From Bacteroidia bacterium (GTDB lineage: Bacteria > Bacteroidota > Bacteroidia > UKL13-3): a stretch of DNA of 64,000 nucleotides. Shown in pieces: positions 60,018 to 64,000 of the stretch (position 1 is its first letter; the number at the start of each line of letters is the position of its first letter). The stretch is from contig JAGVLJ010000009.1 in NCBI GenBank assembly GCA_020049855.1, positions 111,486-175,485 of the forward strand. The letters are read 5' to 3'. The translations under genes and the position numbers were made by a program. Below the pieces are notes generated by a model. The model ran no database searches. It saw only the letters and a list, made by a program, of their open reading frames with translations, and was not told the origin of the DNA.

Positions 60018-63000
60018 ATGCTGAATTACATCGTAAAAGGATTATCCAGAATTTTCGGAAACAAGTCTGATAAGGATATCAAAGAACTACTTCCACGCGT
60101 AGAGAAGATTAATGAATTTTATAAACAGTATCAATCGTTAAGCAATGATGAGCTACGTGCCAAATCGGCAGAGTTCAAAAAACGAATTTCGGAGTATCTC
60201 ACCGATATTGATGCTCAACTGGATGAATTAAATCAGCGGGTTAAGAATGAGCCCGAAATGGATTTAAATGAAAAAGAAGAATTATTTAATCAGGTAGACA
60301 AACTTAAAAAGGAGCGTGACGGGCAACTGGAAAAAGTGCTCGATGATGTGTTGCACGAAGCCTTTGCGGTGGTAAAGGAAACTGCCCGCAGGTTCACCGA
60401 AAATGCTGAACTTGAAGTTTCCGCCACTTCATTTGACCGTGACCTGGCTGCCCGCAAAAAATTTGTGCATATAAAGGGTGATAAAGCTTATTGGAAAAAC
60501 ACTTGGGAGGCTGCAGGCACCGAGGTGGTTTGGAATATGGTGCATTACGATGTGCAGTTGATTGGGGGTATGGTGCTTCACTCCGGTAAAATTTCGGAAA
60601 TGGCTACAGGCGAGGGTAAAACACTTGTATCCACTTTGCCCGCTTATTTAAACGCACTTGCCGGTCAGGGGGTGCACTTAGTTACAGTTAATGATTACCT
60701 GGCCCGAAGAGATTGTGAGTGGAATGGACCCCTGTTTCAGTTTCATGGCCTGCAGGTTGACTGTATTGATTACCATCAGCCAAATTCTCCACAAAGGCGT
60801 CAGGCCTATTTAGCCGATATTACCTATGGAACCAATAACGAATTTGGTTTTGATTACTTACGCGATAATATGGCTCGCGACCCTGAGGATTTAGTGCAGC
60901 GTAAACATCATTATGCCATGGTGGATGAGGTAGATTCTGTTTTGGTGGATGATGCCCGTACTCCATTGATTATTTCAGGTCCTGTTCCCAAGGGGGATGA
61001 TCAAATGTTTCATATACTCAAACCGCGTATTGAACGTTTGGTTGATTTGCAAAAAAAATTCATCAACTCGGCTTTAAATGAAGCCAAAAAATTAATTGAG
61101 TCGGGGAACGAAACAGACGGAGGACTTGCTTTGTTCAGAGCTTACCGTGGTTTGCCCAAAAACAAAACATTAATCAAATTTTTAGGCGAACAGGGTATTA
61201 AAGCCATTCTGCAAAAAACAGAAAATTATTACCTGCAGGATCAGCAAAAGGAAATGCATAAAGCCGATGCTGAATTGTATTTTGTGATTGATGAAAAACA
61301 TAATTCCATTGAGCTTACTGAAAAAGGAATTGAAACAATTACTGCTTCGGGCGAAGACCCGCAGTTTTTTGTGCTGCCCGATGTAGGCGGTGAAATTGCC
61401 GAGATTGAACGTTCGGCCGATGATGAAGAAACAAAACGCAACCGTAAAGATGAACTAATGCGCGAGTTTGCCATAAAATCAGAGCGTATTCATACCATCA
61501 CCCAATTGTTAAAGGCGTACACCTTGTTTGAAATTGATGTGGAGTATATTGTTCAGGACGGGAAAGTGAAAATTGTGGATGAGCAAACAGGCCGTATTCT
61601 GGATGGAAGAAGGTATTCTGATGGATTGCATCAGGCCATTGAAGCAAAGGAAAATGTAAAGGTTGAAGCCGCCACACAAACCTACGCCACTATTACGCTG
61701 CAAAATTATTTCAGAATGTACCACAAGTTATGTGGGATGACCGGTACTGCCGAAACAGAAGCAGGCGAGTTGTGGGAGATTTACAAACTGGATGTAGTGG
61801 TAGTTCCTACCAACCGCCAGGTGATAAGAAAAGACGGAGACGATAAAATTTATAAAACCAAGCGCGAAAAATACAATGCCGTAATTGACGAAATTGTGGC
61901 ATTAACTGAAAAAGGACGTCCAGTGCTTGTGGGTACCACCTCGGTAGAGGTTTCGGAGTTGCTGAGTCGGATGCTTAATCTTCGTAAGATTAAACACAAT
62001 GTGCTCAATGCAAAACAGCACCAGCGGGAGGCAGATATTGTAGCCGAGGCGGGTCGTGCCGGAACAGTTACCATTGCCACCAATATGGCAGGTCGTGGTA
62101 CAGATATTAAATTGGGTGTTGGTGTTAAAGAGGCCGGAGGATTGGCAATAATTGGTACGGAGCGTCATGAATCCCGAAGGGTTGACAGGCAATTACGCGG
62201 TCGTGCCGGGCGACAGGGTGATCCCGGTTCATCCGAATTTTTCGTTTCGCTTGAAGATGATTTGATGCGTTTATTTGGCTCGGAACGGATTTCCAAAGTA
62301 ATGGATCGAATAGGATTGCAGGAAGGCGAGGTTATTCAGCATCCTTTAATTACCAAAAATATAGAACGCGCCCAAAAGCGGGTAGAGCAAAATAATTTCG
62401 GTATTCGTAAACGTTTGCTCGAATACGATGATGTAATGAATTCGCAGCGTGAAGTAATTTATACCAAACGCAGAAATGCTTTGTTTGGAGATAAACTGGC
62501 ATTAGATGTAAACAACATGCTGTTTGATTTATGTGATGAGTTGGTAACAGAATACGAGGGTAATTACACCGATTTTAAATTTGAAGTATTGCGTGTGCTG
62601 GCATATGAAACCCGCATTACCGAAGCCGAATTTGTAAAAGGTAAAAAGCCTGAAGAACTTATTCAGCAATTGTTTGACGAGTTAACCGAACAGTATAAAC
62701 ATAAAAATCACCATATCTGTGAGTTGGCTATGCCCATCATTAATCAGGTTTACCAGAACCAAGGAAAACAGGTGCAATTTATCGGAGTTCCTTTCTCTGA
62801 CGGGGTTCGCAATTTGCAGGTTGGGGTTGATTTAAAACGTGCATACGAAACCAAAGGTGATGAAATTATTCACACCTTTGAGCGGTTTGTAACGTTAACC
62901 ATCATTGATGATGAGTGGAAAGAACATTTACGCGAAATGGATGATTTGAAACAATCTGTTCAGAATGCTGCTTTAGAACAAAAGGATCCATTGTTAATTT

Positions 63001-63320
63001 ACAAACTAGAATCGTTCAATTTATTTAAATCAATGTTATCGAGAGTAAACAGGGATTTACTTGCCATGTTGTTTAAAGCATATATTGTCACCCAGCAACC
63101 TGAGAATTATCGTGAGGCGCGTCCTTTGCCTAAGCAGGATACAGCCCGATTACAAACTAAGCGCACCGAAGAAGTTCCAAGACCTGAAATGCAGAATACA
63201 CAGGAAATTCAAAAACCACAGCAAATAAAAGGGGTGGTTAAAGTAGGACGCAATGATGCCTGCCCCTGCGGAAGCGGTAAGAAATATAAACAATGTCACG
63301 GAAAAGAATTAAACGCGTAA
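60018..63320 (+). CDS. secA: Preprotein translocase subunit SecA
   Basis: ATPase motor of Sec-dependent export. Walker A lies in [10 protein letters not shown] (about residue 195), and the DEAD-like motif in [17 protein letters not shown] near 301. The arginine-finger region [25 protein letters not shown] is present too. The C-terminal zinc-binding tail is [14 protein letters not shown]. At 1100 residues it is longer than E. coli SecA (901), which fits the phylum's insertions. It supplies precursors that include T9SS substrates. The promoter is probably near the CACCTTTG at 59973-59980. Confidence 0.97.
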   Translation: MLNYIVKGLSRIFGNKSDKDIKELLPRVEKINEFYKQYQSLSNDELRAKSAEFKKRISEYLTDIDAQLDELNQRVKNEPEMDLNEKEELFNQVDKLKKERDGQLEKVLDDVLHEAFAVVKETARRFTENAELEVSATSFDRDLAARKKFVHIKGDKAYWKNTWEAAGTEVVWNMVHYDVQLIGGMVLHSGKISEMATGEGKTLVSTLPAYLNALAGQGVHLVTVNDYLARRDCEWNGPLFQFHGLQVDCIDYHQPNSPQRRQAYLADITYGTNNEFGFDYLRDNMARDPEDLVQRKHHYAMVDEVDSVLVDDARTPLIISGPVPKGDDQMFHILKPRIERLVDLQKKFINSALNEAKKLIESGNETDGGLALFRAYRGLPKNKTLIKFLGEQGIKAILQKTENYYLQDQQKEMHKADAELYFVIDEKHNSIELTEKGIETITASGEDPQFFVLPDVGGEIAEIERSADDEETKRNRKDELMREFAIKSERIHTITQLLKAYTLFEIDVEYIVQDGKVKIVDEQTGRILDGRRYSDGLHQAIEAKENVKVEAATQTYATITLQNYFRMYHKLCGMTGTAETEAGELWEIYKLDVVVVPTNRQVIRKDGDDKIYKTKREKYNAVIDEIVALTEKGRPVLVGTTSVEVSELLSRMLNLRKIKHNVLNAKQHQREADIVAEAGRAGTVTIATNMAGRGTDIKLGVGVKEAGGLAIIGTERHESRRVDRQLRGRAGRQGDPGSSEFFVSLEDDLMRLFGSERISKVMDRIGLQEGEVIQHPLITKNIERAQKRVEQNNFGIRKRLLEYDDVMNSQREVIYTKRRNALFGDKLALDVNNMLFDLCDELVTEYEGNYTDFKFEVLRVLAYETRITEAEFVKGKKPEELIQQLFDELTEQYKHKNHHICELAMPIINQVYQNQGKQVQFIGVPFSDGVRNLQVGVDLKRAYETKGDEIIHTFERFVTLTIIDDEWKEHLREMDDLKQSVQNAALEQKDPLLIYKLESFNLFKSMLSRVNRDLLAMLFKAYIVTQQPENYREARPLPKQDTARLQTKRTEEVPRPEMQNTQEIQKPQQIKGVVKVGRNDACPCGSGKKYKQCHGKELNA

Positions 63321-63324
63321 TACT

Positions 63325-63996
63325 ATGGAAATAAATTTAGCAGCACATATTGAACACACCTTATTAAAACCCACTGCCACCAGAGAAGATATTATTCAAC
63401 TTTGCCGCGAGGCCGAGGACCACTCTTTTTATGGGGTTTGTGTACCCCCGTATTATGTACAATTAGCTAAAAAAAATCTTGGAGTTAAATCATCAGTTAA
63501 AGTGATTACCGTAGTTGGGTTTCCCTTAGGTTATTCTACAGTGGGTTCAAAAGTGGAAGAGGTAAAAAAGGCCTTTATTGATGGAGCCGATGAAATAGAT
63601 ATGGTAATGAATATTGCCGCATTTAAATCGGGAGATGTACCTGCATTTACCAATGATTTATCAAGCGTGGTTACTGCTTGTCACCTACAAAACAAAGTGG
63701 TTAAGGTAATTATTGAAACAGCCTACCTCACCGAATCGGAGATTATTGAAGTGTGTAAAATATGCACCGAGTGCGGTGTTGATTTTGTTAAAACTTCTAC
63801 TGGTTTTGCGGATAAAGGAGCTACCGTTGAAGCGGTAAAAATTATGCGTCAGATATTGCCTGCTAAAATTAAAATAAAAGCAGCCGGAGGAATTAAGGAT
63901 GCTGCTTTTGCCCTTGAATTAATTGCTGCCGGAGCCGAGCGTATAGGAGCTTCGCGCAGCATTGAAATGGTAGCAAGCAATGACTCTATTCAGTAA
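63325..63996 (+). CDS. deoC: Deoxyribose-phosphate aldolase
   Basis: Cleaves 2-deoxyribose 5-phosphate to acetaldehyde and glyceraldehyde 3-phosphate. The Schiff-base lysine is Lys156 in DFVKTSTGF, with Asp92 and Lys185 in the expected places (DEIDMVMN and KIKAAGGIKD). At 223 residues it is complete and of normal length. It starts four bases after secA and ends just before the window edge. Confidence 0.96.
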   Translation: MEINLAAHIEHTLLKPTATREDIIQLCREAEDHSFYGVCVPPYYVQLAKKNLGVKSSVKVITVVGFPLGYSTVGSKVEEVKKAFIDGADEIDMVMNIAAFKSGDVPAFTNDLSSVVTACHLQNKVVKVIIETAYLTESEIIEVCKICTECGVDFVKTSTGFADKGATVEAVKIMRQILPAKIKIKAAGGIKDAAFALELIAAGAERIGASRSIEMVASNDSIQ

Positions 63997-64000
63997 TTAT

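Noticed and set aside
1..64000. CRISPR arrays, insertion sequences, phage genes, defence islands
   Set aside because: No short regular repeats with spacers, no transposase or integrase motifs, no inverted-repeat-bounded element and no recognisable defence protein were found.

Overview
The window is chromosomal DNA of a member of the phylum Bacteroidota, with moderate to low G+C by eye and mostly dense, co-oriented genes. I cannot place it below phylum. Clues are TonB-dependent receptors with N-terminal carboxypeptidase-regulatory domains, a C-terminal type IX secretion sorting domain, an S46 dipeptidyl-peptidase, a bacteroidetal HU-CCDC81/SPOR protein, promoters of the TTTG...TAnnTTTG kind with few Shine-Dalgarno sites, and a DnaJ with only half of its zinc domain. 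No rRNA, tRNA, CRISPR array, insertion sequence, integrase or phage gene was recognised.

Layout. 1-1836 (minus): a GIN-domain lipoprotein (cut by the window edge) and a PagL-type outer-membrane lipid A deacylase. 2361-2636 (plus): acylphosphatase. 2675-7029 (minus): rnhA, a small secreted protein, folC, tonB and an HU-CCDC81/SPOR protein. 7125-15797 (minus): a plug-less beta-barrel with a 1016-residue TPR protein, a TonB-dependent receptor, a secreted thioredoxin-fold protein without cysteines and a 51-residue membrane protein. 15848-19995 (plus): a manganese module (operator, mntR, mntH fused to a universal stress domain) running into a thioesterase and smpB, then an outer-membrane barrel. 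20069-20722 (minus): pcm. 20799-27754 (plus): Gfo/Idh-like protein, lipoprotein, polyprenyl glycosylphosphotransferase, a structured gene-free stretch, a saccharopine/alanine dehydrogenase-like enzyme and an ABC exporter. 28108-29388 (minus): an MFS transporter isolated between gene-free stretches. 30120-37167 (minus): uvrB, TPR histidine kinase, DPP11-like peptidase, class IV aminotransferase. 37326-39436 (plus): thiolase and a secreted protein. 39429-40181 (minus) and 40181-42517 (plus): an rRNA methyltransferase and a BamA/TamA-like lipoprotein whose start codons share one base. 42631-44367 (plus): grpE-dnaJ. 44425-51818 (plus): TonB receptor, beta-helix protein, 4x76-residue repeat/PKD/T9SS protein, DUF4369-thioredoxin protein. 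51887-52955 (minus): folE and a eukaryote-type 6-pyruvoyl-tetrahydropterin synthase. 53298-58001 (plus): carotenoid operon. 57998-59883 (minus): DUF502 and purD. 60018-63996 (plus): secA and deoC.

The most distinctive unit is the carotenoid operon. An ECF-like sigma factor is followed with almost no gaps by crtI, crtB, an unrecognised 181-residue secreted protein, a CrtYcd-type lycopene cyclase and a PlsC-like acyltransferase. A perfect 11-bp inverted repeat overlaps its promoter -7 box and ends on the sigma factor's start codon. The products predict beta-carotene from GGPP. The acyltransferase suggests further modification, but no hydroxylase or ketolase is in the window.

The best candidates for something undescribed are the unknown carotenoid-operon protein with its operator, the plug-less barrel/TPR pair, the Gfo/Idh-like protein that has lost its catalytic lysine, and the gene-free 24085-24602 stretch with interleaved inverted repeats and its own terminator. 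Most of the rest is ordinary housekeeping sequence, and I see no obvious defence system or mobile element.
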